The notes under the pieces were generated by a model. That model worked only from the letters and a program-made list of their open reading frames with translations, was not told the DNA's origin and searched no databases. A stretch of 64,000 nt of DNA. Origin: Astragalus membranaceus (taxonomy: Eukaryota > Streptophyta > Magnoliopsida > Fabales > Fabaceae). Positions 9,704-21,955 of the stretch are shown here, one piece after another (position 1 is the stretch's first letter; each line of letters opens with the position of its first letter). The position numbers and the translations under genes were made by a program. The stretch lies in NCBI GenBank assembly GCA_039519185.1, contig CM076851.1, positions 28,024,857 through 28,088,856 of the forward strand, written 5' to 3'.

Positions 9704-12288
9704 TGTAACGCCCAAGTATTTAATTAAATTATTTAATTAAAAATTTAGGTATTCAATTATTTATTTTATTTATTTTAATGGTGTAAATATATTAACATTT
9801 AACTAAGAGGCGTATGATCAAATATTAAGGGATGGCGTTAGTGATCAGGCTTAAGTTGGAGGAAAGCCCGTGACCCAAGTCCACTAGCTAGGCGCATGTG
9901 AAGCACCTAGGCTAGGGTTGGCGCATTTTTGCAAATTGTGTGAGAAAGAAAGAAAAGAAAAGCTTGCGAAATAGAGGGAGGAGAAGAGAGAAAGAGGGAC
10001 AGCGCATCCAAGAGAAGAGAAGGAGGAGGGTTTTGCGAATTCAAGGAGAGGAAGGGAGCTGTGTTGCTGAGGTTCTGTTGGTGACTTTCTCAAGGGAAGT
10101 GGTGCTCTCCTACTATAAGATAAGGGTGGGGTTCTTCCTTATAATGGGATTTTATGATGGGGTTTATGTGGGGGTAGATCCTATGATGCCTAGGGCTTGA
10201 TTTTGATGTGTAGTTGATCATAGGAAATTGAGATTCATAGTTGTTATAATAAATTGCATGTTAGGTGTTCGATAAAATGTTTGTTTGGTGTTGTGGGTAA
10301 CGAATTGTGATGATTAGCATTGGTGATTTTGAATTGATGAGCTAAATTAGTTATATGATGTTCATATGTGGTGTTTTGGTGAATTTGATGTGTTGCTGAT
10401 TTGGGGTCCCTGGTGCTGGGCGCCATGTTGTTGCTGGGTGGTTGCGTGTCATGTTGCTGTTTTTGGCGCCCAGTGCATGGGCGCCGTGTCTGGTGTCGGT
10501 TTCGTGTGCAAGTGTGCGCGTGTTGCCTGTGTCTTGGCGCAGGGGCGCCATGGGCGCCAGTTTCCTGGGTGTGTTGCGCGCTGTCTTGGCGCCGGGGCGC
10601 CATGGGCGCCATGGGCGCTGTGCCTAGTTGTGTCCTGATTGGTGTTGCGTTTCGTTCTAGGCTGTCTGGGCGCCAATGGCGCCAATTCCCGTGGTGTTGC
10701 TTGTTGTGTTGCTCCCTGCTGCTAGGCGCCCTGCCCCTAGGCGCCAAAGCCATCTGTGTTGCGTTGGCTGCCAGGCGCCCTGCTCCTGGGCGCCAAGTTC
10801 AGTGTTGTTGCCTGTTGCTGGGCGCCCTGCTCCTGGGCGCCAGTTTCCTGTGTTGCGTGTTCCTGCTAGGCGCCCAGTGCCTGGGCGCCATTTTCAGGAT
10901 GTTGCTCAAATGTTCCCCGGTTTTGTTTTTGACATAACTTTTGACTCGGGTGTCCGATTTAGACGTTTCAAAATGTTTCGGAAAGCTTATTCAGAGGCCT
11001 AACTGAATATTCTTATTTGAGGCAAAGTGGCCCATTTTTATGGAAAAGTTGTTTACCGTTGGTGTAGTCGTTAAATGGTGATGTTTTTAAAAGAAAATTG
11101 TCGTTTGTCTCCGGTGTTGTGAAAAACCCTCGTGTCTCAAATGTTTTAGAAAATTGTTGTCATCTTGGTGTATTGGTGCTGTTTTGGAAAATTGTTGTCT
11201 CCTTGGTGTCTTGGTGTTGTTTTGGGGAATTGTTGTCCTCTAGGTGTATTGGTGCGGTTTGATGCTAGGTGTGAAGGCTCAAACCTTGGTGTTGTTGGAA
11301 CTAGGTGTGAAGGTTCCAAGTATTGGTGTTCCGTTGTGTCGGGTGGTTGGTGTTTTTGGAGTCGTTGTGGCTAGGTGTGAAAGCCCAACTTAGGTGATAT
11401 TTGGTGATTGTTGTTGGTGTGTCACATTGTGACTAAATTGGTGATTGTCTGTGTGCATTCATGGTGTCGCATACAGCATATGCATTATTTTGGTGAAGAC
11501 CTTTGGTCTTGGAGCTAGGTGTGAAAGCTCAAATTTTTATAAAACTGGCGAGCCTGGTGTGAAAGCTCGATTTTTGGTGAATTGGTGAGCCTGGTGTGAA
11601 AGCTCTCAATTTTGGTGACGTCCCTATTTACGGACAAGATTTTTGGTGATTTTGGTACCACATGCATATGCCCGTTGGTGTGGGTTGCATTCATGCATCG
11701 TCATGACATTTGGTGTCTGGTTGAGATTGTTTATAATTTGATGTAATGTTATAATTTATGCGTGTTTACGATTTGATGTGCGTAGTGAGGTGGTAGTCAT
11801 AGCTGTTGTATTCTAGCATAATTCCTATCATTTTATGCTATTATATTGAAGATATCTCACCCCTTCTGTTTGAATGTTACCCCCTATGCGGTAACGTGCA
11901 GGTGATTGCGAGTGAAGGCTTAGGTATCTTTGCTATTCTGAGTCGGTGTCGTCGGTGTCGTCGGTGTCCTTGCTTTGATGTGTAACACTCAGGGGGGATA
12001 AACGCTGAACTTAACTGTTATATTTTATTGTTTGGAGTCCATTCAGGACATCATGATTTGGCTGTTTTTAAATTTATTTTTATTTCCGCTGCGTGGTGAT
12101 GTAATTTTTGGTGATGTGGTTAATTAAACAAGTGTTATGGGCTTAGTCCCTTTTTGATAAGATATTTAAATCATATGAGACATTTTATTTAGTGATGAAT
12201 GTGTGACATCCTTTTTCGAAGTATGAACCAAATTTTTTGTAAACTCTGATTTTGTTAAATAATTACCGGGTAGAAAAGGGGTGTTACA
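9704..12288 (+). mobile_element. Solo LTR D, inserted in element B
   Basis: A 2,585-bp sequence beginning TGTAACGCCC and ending GGGGTGTTACA, flanked by a perfect five-base duplication CATAC (9699-9703 and 12289-12293). Removing it restores B's frame across ...GKVIAY|ASRQL... on the minus strand. No primer site or coding region is present, so it is a solo LTR left by recombination between two LTRs. It is related to B's own LTR (shared leader, GGCGCC array, purine-rich stretch) but lies in the opposite orientation. It supplies a full-length reference for the ends B has lost. The open frames inside it are repeat shadows. Confidence 0.92.
10415..10890. repeat. GGCGCC-motif array in solo LTR D
   Basis: About 20 copies of GGCGCC or GGCGCCA, often as 'GGCGCCATGGGCGCC' or 'CTGGGCGCCA', are spaced by GTTG/TGTTGC-rich sequence. 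It is the same motif as in the element B LTR, with a different spacer. Confidence 0.88.
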
Positions 12289-13085
12289 CATACGCAATAA
12301 CCTTCCCGTCTTGCATAAGCACACCACCTAAACCCATTTTTGAAGCATCACAATACACCACAAACGACTCTTCCGGATTGGGCAACGTCAAGACAGGAGA
12401 CGTTGTCAATCTCTTCTTCAATTCCAAGAAACTTTCTTCACAACGGGCGTCCCAAACAAAAGCCTTTCCTTTGCAGGTTAGCTGAGTTAACGGAAGTGCT
12501 AACTTAGAAAAACCTTCAATGAATCTTCTATAATAGCCGGCCAATCCCAAAAAGCTTCTAATTTCAATAGCCGACTTCGGAGCTTCCCAATTCAACACTG
12601 CTTCTACCTTCGACGGATCCACCTCAATGCCATTACCAGAAACGACATGACCGAGAAAACTCACTTCCTTCAACCAGAACTCACACTTTGACAACTTCGC
12701 ATACAACTTCTTTTCCTTCAGTACCTCCAATACTAACCTCAGATGCTCTGCATGCTCTTCCTCTGATTTAGAGTAAATCAGAATGTCATCGATGAATACC
12801 ACCACAAACTGATCTAAGTAAGTATGAAAAATACGATTCATATATTCCATAAATACTCCTGGTGTGTTGGTAACACCGAACGGCATCACCGAATACTCAT
12901 AATGACCATAACGGGTTCAGAAAGCCGTCTTCTGAATATCTTTGTCCTTCACCTTGATCTGATGATAACCCGAGCTCAAATCAATCTTACTGAATACTTG
13001 AGCGCCCACCAATTGATCCATCAAATCGTCTATTCTCAGAAGTGGGTACTTGTTCTTAATTGTCACCTTATTCAATTGTCGATAA
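12284..13085 (-). pseudogene. Element B reverse transcriptase core
   Basis: Continues RT after a frameshift near 13085, with an in-frame stop at 12913-12915 just before the conserved HYEYSVMPFGVTN segment. From 12889 the frame is open and holds the intact catalytic motif FIDD (VVVFIDDILIYSKS). The thumb (LSKCEFWLKEVSFLGHVVS) and the start of RNase H (FVVYCDASKMGLGGVLMQ) follow. RT copies the element RNA into cDNA inside the Gag particle. The frame is cut at KVIAY by solo LTR D. Confidence 0.9.
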
Positions 13086-14804
13086 TCCATAGAGTCTCAT
13101 ACTACCATCCTTCTTCTTCACCAACAACACAGGAGCTCCCCACGGCGATACACTCGGCCTCACAAACTTCTTCTCGAGCAGATCCTCAAGTTGCTTCTTC
13201 AACTCAGACAATTCGGATGCGGACATCCTGTACGGTGCCATAGAAACATGTTTGGTACCAGGTACAAGATCAATAGAGAATTCAACTTCCCTCTCTGGCG
13301 GTACACTTGGAATCTCATCAGGGAAAACATCAGGAAACTCGCGCACCACCTGCAGCTCTTCAATGATAGCTTGATTCTCCACAGACAACGATGCCATTAG
13401 TGAGAATAACTGAACTCCTTCCTTCATCAACTTCCGCAACTGACTAGCGGATAACAGACCAGATTCCTCTCCTCCAAAACTCACCGACTTGCTACGACAA
13501 TTAATATGGACATGGTTATGCTCTAACCAGTTCATACCCAAGATTACATCCAATCCGCTCAACGGCAAACAAACAAAATCCACAACAAAATCTCTGTCGA
13601 AGATTGACAAGGGACACTGAGAACACACCCGAGAAGTAGTTACCGACCCCTTAGCTCGAGTGTCGACAACCATCTCTCCATTCATAGCAGACAATACAAG
13701 ACCCAATTTCTTACAACAATCAGCAGCAATAAAGCAATGAGTAGCGCCAGTATCAACAATAGATTTTAAAGGAGCACCATTAATGAAGCACGTACCTCTA
13801 ATAAGTCCATCATCTTCAGTAGGCTCTTCACCTGCTAAAGCGAACACTTTTCCACTGGACCTTTCTTTCTTCGGCTTTGGACACTGAGTACTAATGTGCC
13901 CTCCTTCACCACAGTTGTAGCAGACCACCTCCTTACGCTCACACTCAGCCACCACATGACCCTCCTTACCACAACGGTAACACTTCTTCACTTCAGCTTT
14001 GCACACGTTACTCTTGTGACCAGCTTTGCCACATTTGTAACATACAATGCTAACAGGAGCATCTCCCCCACTAGTCCTCTTGCCCACAACAGCTTTCTGT
14101 TTACCCTTACCAGCAGGAACATCATACGGCTTACCACGACTTTGAAATTTGCTCCTCTTCTCATTCATAATCTTGTAGTGAGCATTGTTGTCTTCCTCAT
14201 AAATTCTGCAGCTATCAATCAAGTCGGAGAAAACACGGATCTTCTGGTAACCAATCGCCTTCTTAATCCCAGGTCGCGGCCCATTCTCAAACATAATGCA
14301 TTTGGAAAACTCAGCAGTAGCCTCACTGTAATGTGGGTAAAACTTTGCTAATTCCACGAACTTAGCAGCATACTCAGTCACGGACATATTCCCTTGTTTC
14401 AGCTCCAGGAACTCAACCTCTTTCTTACCTCGAACATCCTCCGGATAATATTTTCTCATAAACTCCCTGTGGAACACGGCCCAAGTGATCTATTCGTTTA
14501 CAGTCTCCAATCTCTGCCTAACCTCTAACCACCAGTCATCGGCCTCCTCTGCCAGCATATGCGTACCATAACGAACCTTCTGTGCTGGAGTGCAGTCCAT
14601 CACACGAAAGATCCTCTCCATCTCTTTCAACCAAGCTAGAGCCCCATCTGGATCATATCTGCCCTTGAAGGTAGGCGGATTCTCTCTCTGAAAGGTAGCC
14701 AAACTACGAGACCCAGCATTCTCACCAGCATTCTGTTGACCCTCCACGGCCTGAGCCATAGCAGCCAACGCAACAGCAATAGCAGCATCGTTCCTTCCAG
14801 CCAT
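13068..14804 (-). pseudogene. Element B gag, protease and start of RT
   Basis: Gag starts at ATG on the minus strand at 14804 (MAGRNDAAIAVALAAMAQ), contains the Retrotrans_gag core (NPPTFKGRYDPDGALAWLKE), and meets a stop near 14490 in an otherwise continuous frame. From 14477 it reads through MFHREFMRKYYPEDVRGKKE and three CCHC zinc knuckles (CYKCGKAGHKSNVC, CYRCGKEGHVVAEC, CYNCGEGGHISTQC) that bind RNA. Next come an aspartic protease with DTGA (IVDTGATHCFIA) and LGMNWL, and the first RT motif (SPWGAPVLLVKKKDGSMRL). The frame is lost near 13085 by a single-base change. One stop and one shift inactivate it. Confidence 0.92.
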
Positions 14805-14899
14805 CTCAACTAATCACTACAATCATAAGCAACAGTTAGAACTAATTGACAATACTTAATCGTCAATGACACAATAACTTGACACCTTGGCCGGACAGA

Positions 14900-14920
14900 C
14901 CAAAACTGCTCTGATACCAC
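14900..14920 (-). promoter_or_regulatory. Element B primer-binding site (initiator tRNA-Met type)
   Basis: On the minus strand the sequence TGGTATCAGAGCAGTTTTGG begins a few bases after the LTR end. TGGTATCAGAGC is the widely used plant site complementary to the 3' end of initiator tRNA-Met. It fixes the orientation of B. Confidence 0.9.
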
Positions 14921-14923
14921 TAA

Positions 14924-16852
14924 TCTAACACCCCTTTTCTACCCAGAAATTTTTTGGCAAAAATCAGAGTTTTCAAAAACGTTTTTCAATACACCCACAA
15001 GGAATGCCACATTTACACCATCACACGCCAATAATAAAATTTCACCATTAAAATAGTGTGACACATAGCACGTCATAACACCAACACCTATGGTACAGTC
15101 TAACAACATGACCGTAACATCAACAACCACCGACACCAAAAACACCAATAGATTTACAACAAACAACAACATTAATTTTTAACAACAGCGACATTGGTTC
15201 ACAGCAACAGTAACAGTTATTTTACAGCAACAGCAACAGTTACTTTACAGCAACAGCAACATTCATTTTCCAGCAACAACACATTTATTTTACAGCAACA
15301 ACAGCATTTATTTTACAGCAAACAACACCTTAACTTACAGCAACAACAACATTTATTTTATAGTAAACAGCAACATTAATTCATTTTACAGCCACAACAG
15401 CAGACAGAAACTGGCACCCAGCAATAGGGCACCCAGCAGGCAACGGCAACAGCAGAAACTGGCGCCCAGCAACAGGGCGCCTAGCAGGCAGCAACAACAA
15501 CCAGAAACTGGCGCCCAGCAACAGGGCGCCAACAGGCAACAACAACAAACTGAAACTGGCGCCCAGCAACAGGGCGCCTAGTGCAACAGCAACACAACAA
15601 GAACTGGCGCCCAGCAACAGGGCGCCTAGTGCAACAACATCACAACAGGTACTGGCGCCCAGCAACAGGGCGCCTAGAGCAACAGTGGCATCAACAGACA
15701 TGGCGCCCAGCAACAAGGCGCCTAGGACAACAGTGGCAACAACAGACTTGGCGCCCAGGAGCAGGGCGCCTGGCACAACAGGCAACACAACAGACTTGGC
15801 GCCCAGGAGTAAGGTGCCTAGCACAACTGGCAACAACAACAGATTTGGCGCCCAGGAGCAGGGCGCCTGGCACAGCCGAAGCAACAACAGTATTGGCGCC
15901 TAGGGCAACAGCAGAAACATCAAACATGGCGCCCAGGAGCAGGGCGCCTAGCACCACAGCAACAGAAACAGACTTGGCGCTTAGGAGCAGGGCGCCTAGC
16001 ACTACATCAGCAACAACAAACTTGGCGCCCAGGAGCAGGGCGCCTAACACAACAGTAGCACAGGCAGGCAACCAGCAACAGCAGAACATGGGAACATCAC
16101 TGGGCGCCTAGGGCGCCCTTCACAGCAACACAGAACCGCACAAGACCACATCGGGCGCCTAGGGCGCCACTTTCAGCAACACAGGAACACACTGGGCGCC
16201 CAGGGCGCCACTTCCAGCAACAACCAGAGACAGAACACCATGACTCGGCGCCTAGGGCGCCAAAATCAGCAACAGAAGCAACACTGGCTCGGCACCCAGC
16301 AACAGGGCGCGTCCAGCAGGAACCAACGCGACACACACACGGCGCCCAGGAGCAAGGCGCCGTTTCCAGCAACCAAAACAACAACACCAAATCGCACCAA
16401 ACACCAAACACCAAATTTCACCATGATCAACCAATAGCAATCATTATGCATACATTCTAACATCGCCAAATAAACACCAAGCAAAATCAAAGGGGCAACC
16501 TAGAGCCTAACTCCCACATAAACCCCCATCATACACCCTATTATAAAATAGAACCCACCCTTACCTTAGATTTGTTGAATGCCAGATCTCCTTGCATGAA
16601 AACTCCAAAGAACCACAGCAACAGAGCTCCTCTCTTCTTTCTCCTTGGTGCGCCGTCTCCCTCTCTCCCGTCTTCGCAAATCTCTCTTTCTTTTTCTTTT
16701 CTCCAAGAATGCGCAAAATGATTCCAAACCCTAGCTAGTGCCTTCACCTATGCGCCTATGCCATTGGGCTCTTGGATCACGGGCCCCCGTCTACTACTCA
16801 GCTTAATTACTAAACACCACTCCCTGATTTAAATAAAACGTCATATAATTAG
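14924..16852 (-). repeat. Element B 5' LTR (minus orientation, truncated)
   Basis: Matches 5578-8065 except for the ATAACA-bounded deletion near 15080. It carries its own GGCGCC array at 15410-16365. Its right part (16757-16852) aligns loosely with the start of LTR D and then ends abruptly at TGGAGATCAAG, which belongs to element C. The first ~100 bases of the LTR and the outer target duplication are gone. Confidence 0.85.
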
Positions 16853-17288
16853 TGGAGATCAAGTTTACCTAAGGAGGTTTAATGAAGGGGATTGAGTCCA
16901 ACACTCAACCTCAAAGAGAGGTCCAATCGTGGAAAGCCATGTGTCCCTTATGAATGACTCTTCATGATGGTCTTCTATTGTAGGCGCCTCCTTTTGCATG
17001 TTGGCATGTGCCTCCATGTGACTTGTGACTAAGCATGATGCCATTGAAGTGTTTATGCATTGGTATGGTTTGAGGTGCTTCCAGTGTTGGGTATGACTTG
17101 TGACTAAGCATGATGCCATTGAAGTGTTTAGTGCAGGATGGTGCAGATGCACCTTTAGTGCAGTTGCCCTGTTGTAAATATATTTAGTGCAGATGCACTG
17201 TTGTTAATGCTTTTAGTGCAGATGCACTATTGTTTTCCTAGTGCAGGTGCATCAACTGCAGGTGCCCTGAACAAACACATCAAACATA

Positions 17289-17337
<49 letters not shown>

Positions 17338-17483
17338 CTAAATTATGAATGACATTCATCTTGAAACCATAAATGTTGTTATTTTATTTGTACTACCATA
17401 TTTAACACATATTAATTACACTTGATTTCAAGTAATTAGTTATATTTAAATGCATAAATAACTCTATATAAAATAGAGTTATC
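16853..17483 (-). repeat. Element C 3' LTR remnant
   Basis: Matches the right-hand LTR from TGGAGATCAAG (28075) to AGAGTTATCA. It covers only the first ~630 bases in element orientation; about 1 kb of the LTR is missing at the junction with B. It contains an internal duplication of a ~40-base ACTTGTGACTAAGCATGATG segment (17025 and 17095), many TGCAGATGCA-type motifs, and a (TA)n tract at 17292-17334 that the other LTR lacks. Confidence 0.85.
17292..17334. repeat. (TA)n microsatellite
   Basis: Pure TA dinucleotide repeat inside the element C LTR. The homologous place in the other LTR (about 28505) has only a short ATATATAC, so the expansion came after insertion. Confidence 0.95.
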
Positions 17484-18957
17484 ACACCCCCAAACTTAAA
17501 TCGTTGCTTGTCCTCAAGCAATGACAAAAACACTATTAAGATTTTTATAATCAACAAGAACAGATCAGCTCATATCATTTCAAAGAATGATCTTGCATTT
17601 TATGAACTTCATTTTCTTAGAAAATTTTGTTTTTGTGCCTTTGATTTTCCAAACATCCAAAGTTATTAAAACTCATTAGTGTGAGTGTGTGTCCTCCTGA
17701 GAATCAATCAGTTCCAAAAATAAGTAAAAAGTTTCTCTTAGCCTTTTGAAAATTTTAGATCACGTTTGGTCAAAACAAATGTGTTTTAAAATATAGACTA
17801 AACTAACGACATCTTCAAGACTTGGGGGGATTTTAGCACAACAAAGGACTTTGGTTGAGTATTTCAAAACTGTTGAGTCAATACACTATTCTTTTTTTTG
17901 TGGTTTTTTCTTTATTGCAGATGCACCTGGGTGCAAGTGCACTCGGTATTTTTGTGAAGTGCAGAAGCACTGAACTTTTTGTAACGGTGCAGGTGCATTG
18001 AGTGTAGCTACACTTGATATTACATTTCAAGACTTGTAGCATATATTGCCCTCCTCACTGATCTCCTTAAGCATACTTTTTCTTTGGTTTGCTTTTCTTT
18101 TCTTCTTTTTCTTTCTTTTGAATTTTGATGTTTTTCTTTTCTTTCAAACCAAATGCACTATTGGAACAGGTTCAGTTAATATGATTTAGGAAAATATAGC
18201 TAGTTATAATATTTTGAACTCTTTTGTAGTGATTTTGGTAACCTATTACATTGACCATTCAAAGTTTTTCATACTTTGCCTTAGTATTCATAAAAACTCC
18301 CCCAAACTTAATTTTTTATGCTCTTCTATTTTTTTAGTAAAAATTTAGCTTTGACCTTGGCTTTCTCAAAATTCCTTTTTGCATTAGATAGCTTCTCAAA
18401 TAGCAAGGTTCCTTTCAAAACTCAGCTTTGCTAGGTTGAAGTAATAATAACAATGGTCATTTCTGGAAAAACAAGGCTCTTTTCTTTTTCTTTCTTTCCT
18501 CATTAAAAATTAGTTCAAAATTAAGCATTTCTCTAAGAAAAAGAATTCAAGCTGATCATGCTTCAAAATTATTTAATCCTATTTGAGACAATTTTTATGT
18601 TCTTCAACTAAAGCTTATGCACCTATTGTTTTTGCAAAAGAATGCAATTGACAGTTTTATGCATTTCAAAAGAAGCTTTGTTGAGTGTATGAAAAAAAGA
18701 ACATTTAACTACACAAAATAGGCAAACAACACATAATAACAACAGACACACATAATACACACATACTTATAGCACATGCATGAAATGTTTAGAGTGCTTC
18801 TCCCCCCCAACTTAAGTTTGAGCAGTGTCCTCACTGCTCTAAGTTGAGATAAAAAAATGAAGTTTGTGCAAAAACGGGGAGAGGGGTTAGTACATGTGTG
18901 ATAATTAAGTCATAAATATTTATAGCAAAATATAAAACGATAAACAACATTTAAATT
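17484..18957 (-). other. Element C 3' untranslated region with repeated polypurine tracts
   Basis: AT-rich, no supported coding region. Read on the minus strand, purine tracts of the form TTAAGTTTGGGGG occur next to the LTR (17483-17498), at about 18298-18312 and at about 18805-18822. The first sits exactly at the LTR edge and would prime plus-strand DNA synthesis. Duplicate tracts are common in the long 3' regions of Athila-like elements. The rest holds T-rich stretches and more TGCA-type motifs (17925-18010). Confidence 0.65.
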
Positions 18958-21374
18958 TTACTCATTTTTGGCTCCACTTCTGAGCCTGTTGCTTGCTCTT
19001 ATGGGAGCATGAGTCACCTTCTTCTTCTTGGCCTTTGTGTCTTGGGGTTTCAATGCTGCTTCCTTTGATGCTGGTACAGCGGTTGCCTTTAGTCTTGTAG
19101 GAACTGGGGGTGCAACTGCATCTGATGCAGGTGCATCAGACTGCACTGCTGCTGGTGGTTTGTCAGCTTGGTCATCATTTGGCAGTGCAGATGCATCAAA
19201 TGCATCTGCACTGAACTACACTGATTTCTTTGCCTTTTTTATAGGTTGCTCTCAAACTACAACCTCAGCCTCCTTTGCTTGTTCTTTCTCAGTGGGTTGG
19301 TTTTTCACATTTTCCTCTTCCTCCATTGTGTCAGCCCCGTTGTTTTTTTGGTTATCTCCTTCTCAGCAGATTGGTCTTTATCTTGATTCTTCTCAACACC
19401 TCCTAAACCTGGGTCCTTTTGCAAAGGTTGCACAACTGGAGCACCTTGCTTGAAAAATTTCTGGGTATTCCCCAGTAATTCTCTCTTTTTAGCAGCAAGT
19501 TCTTCCAAGACCAGCCTCACAGTATCTTCCTCATTTTTTGGAATCACTGTCACTGCAAGGATTTGCTGGGGTGTATCTGCACTAGGTGCAAATGCACCAG
19601 TTGTCATCTGTTCAGGATCTCCTTCCTGCTCGCCCTCAGAATTTGTTTTTGTCTCCTCTTCAAGGGTGGTTTCCTTAATAACCTGCAATTGCTCAAAAAC
19701 AGTGTTAGAAGGAACAGGGATTGGTCCAGTATGGGGTGTTGGATCTTGCTCTTGAGTAAGGAAGGGTGATGGTAATTTTTCTGGTGTGTTTTGTTTTTCT
19801 GGTTGCTTTTTTTGGGTGGGTATTGGTGATGGTGGTTAGGTGGGTGTTGGTGATTTCTTCTGTGGTGATGGCGGATTGTGGGGTGGAGTTGGTGTTTTGA
19901 GTGGGCTCTGTTCTGGATTTTGCTGTGCAGGTGCATCTGGTGCAGCTGCACCAACGGGTGATTTTGGTGGTGATGGTGGAGTGGTTTCTGGTTGTGGTTG
20001 GGGATTGGTTTGTGTTTGAGTTTGTCTTGTTTTTGTAGCATACTTTCTTCTAGCCACCTCCTCCATGTTCAATTCTTCCTCCGTCCCATTTTCGTCGCTC
20101 TCTTTATCTTCTTCGTTGCTTTCAGACTCATCTTCCTCTACTTCCTTTTCAATGTCTTGTACTGCCTTTTTGGCCACAGGATCTTCTTCACTGTCCTCCA
20201 TTTCTTCACTCATTAGTTCAGGTTCCTCCTCAATAATTTTCTTCTTCCCTTTTTGCTGTTTCTTAGTTACCCTCTTTCTTTTCAGATTCTTTTCCTTCTT
20301 ACTTTCTTTCTCAACATCTTCTTCTTCCATTATTTCTTCTTCCTCTCTTTCCTCTTCTTCACTCTGAAATACCCAAGTTGGGAACACTGGGGTTTCTAGT
20401 TTTGATGGCACCTGAGATATTTCCATTAACCTAAGTTGCATCCATTCATGATGTTCCTACTGGAATTTCTAAACTGCCTGGTTCTTCTGCACCAAGTGCT
20501 CTTGCACTAGGCTAGTTGGTTCCTTCATAATCTTAGTTATTTCCTTCATCTCAGCAGATAATGGGCCAAGTGGATACTTTCTCTGTTGCTGTTCACTAAC
20601 ACTAATTTCAACCCCTTGCTTCATGCAAAGTTCAGTAATCAAACATGGAAAGAAAAGAAATCCTTCTTTCTTTGTTGAACAATCCAAAATTTGCTTATTA
20701 ATTATTCTCCCTATATCCACATTGTCATCTGTTAAGATTGTATCCAAAAGGATCAATCTATCCTTAGAAAGTGTGTATGTGTGTGATGTAGGAAGAATAG
20801 AGCAATCAACAAAGAGATACCAGTTGCCTAGTTCAGGGATAATGTATCTATTCTTAAGCTTGAACTCTGTGTGAGTGATTTTATCCCATTTGGAATTCTC
20901 TACTGCTATTCTAGCCTTTACTCTTTCCATGTCTTTCTTTCTATATTTTTCCACTTTTTCTTCAAAATTAGTACCATCATAAAATAGATTATAATGATTA
21001 TTAATTCTTTTTGCATCAAAATAAACCCTTCCGCCTCTAACTAAAGAGTGGTTCAGAATTTTACCTCCCTTATTATCTTGAATTCCTGAGTAGAATTCCC
21101 TCACAATGTGCTCCAAATAAAATGCCCTGTGCGGTACGAACAAGTCCCAATGCTGATTGGTTATGGTTGTCATGAAATTGGGATGAGCCTTCATCAGATT
21201 GTACCCTCGTTCAGGTAGGAACTTCATTTCCCAGAAATGAGAAAAATCAGGGTTCACAGTGATTGAAGAAGGTGCAGATGCACTGGGTTGCTTCTTTGAA
21301 ATCTGCCTTGATGATGGATCTATACCAGTTGTGGTTTTGCCTGAAGTCTTGATTGTGCTTTGTTTGGGACCCAT
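18958..21374 (-). pseudogene. Element C post-integrase ORF (plant transposon protein domain, broken)
   Basis: From ATG at 21374 (MGPKQSTIKTSGK) the first 300 residues resemble the 'putative plant transposon protein' domain found after integrase in Athila elements (RAFYLEHIVREFYSG, RRGRVYFDAK-type motif, WYLFVDCSILPTSHTYTLSK). Two stops near 20445-20468 follow. The same frame then gives a Glu/Lys-rich tract with nuclear-signal-like basic clusters (KRKRVTKKQQKGKKK) and a Pro/Gln/Thr-rich tract. Another stop lies at about 19836, with more charged sequence to 19305. After a frameshift the basic tail ends at 18958 (ASNRLRSGAKNE). I see no signal peptide or membrane helix, so nothing supports an envelope role. 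The function is unknown. Confidence 0.75.
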
Positions 21375-21955
21375 TTGAACGAGTTTGCAGAGAAATTTAT
21401 GGGAAATTTTTTTGGAAAAACTTGCGAGAGGTTGAAGATAGGTGTTACAGAAATTTGGGAAATTTTGAAAGAGAGAGAAAGTGATTGGTGAGGTTTACGG
21501 TTTTGTGAGAGAGAAGGTAATTGTGGGTGAGAAAACGGTAGCCATGGGGAATTGGGACGGTTTAAAGAGGTGAATGAGTTAGTGATTGGTTGATTTGATG
21601 GGTGCAGTAGCCGTTAGGGGTATGTGGGATTGCATGCAATAAGACACGTGGGAGTCTAGGTGGGACAACTCAACATCTTAGCCACTAATCATGATTACAC
21701 ATTGTTGTGCTGGCATTTTCGAAAGTTTTTCACCCAAGTGAAATTTTTGAATTATTGGTGCAGGAGCACTGAGAAATGAGAGCTGCAGATGCATCTAGGT
21801 GCAGATGCACCGAAACCTGTGTTCCTACAAAACACTTGAAAACATCAAACTGAACAAAAAAATAGCAAAATTAATATTTTAATAACATGGGTTGCCTCCC
21901 GTAAGCGTTTGTTTTAAGATTCTTTCAACCTGACTATCTCTTTATATTAGAGATT
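21375..21955 (-). other. Element C spacer between integrase and the downstream ORF
   Basis: No open frame of note. On the minus strand it follows the integrase stop. It contains polypurine-type runs (GAGAGAGAAAG, about 21470-21520) and three TGCA-type motif copies at about 21760-21812. Confidence 0.5.

Larger units (their letters stand above)
5578..16852 (-). mobile_element. Element B: chromovirus-like (Tekay/Del-type) gypsy retrotransposon
   Basis: B lies on the minus strand: 5' LTR on the right (14924 to about 16852), 3' LTR on the left (5578 to about 8065). Order is tRNA-Met-type primer site, gag with three zinc knuckles, protease, RT, RNase H, integrase. The right LTR lacks about 636 bases present in the left one (left 5741-6376), with ATAACA at the junction. 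Its outer end is missing where element C begins. B is inserted in the gag of A; joining 5577 to 28664 restores A's reading frame (DAADDRELRAV). Solo LTR D splits its RT/RNase H region. The chromodomain end of pol is missing (see the integrase entry). Confidence 0.9.

Noticed and set aside
18958..21374. Envelope gene of an endogenous retrovirus-like element
   Set aside because: No signal peptide, membrane helix or cleavage site can be seen; only the position after integrase suggests it.
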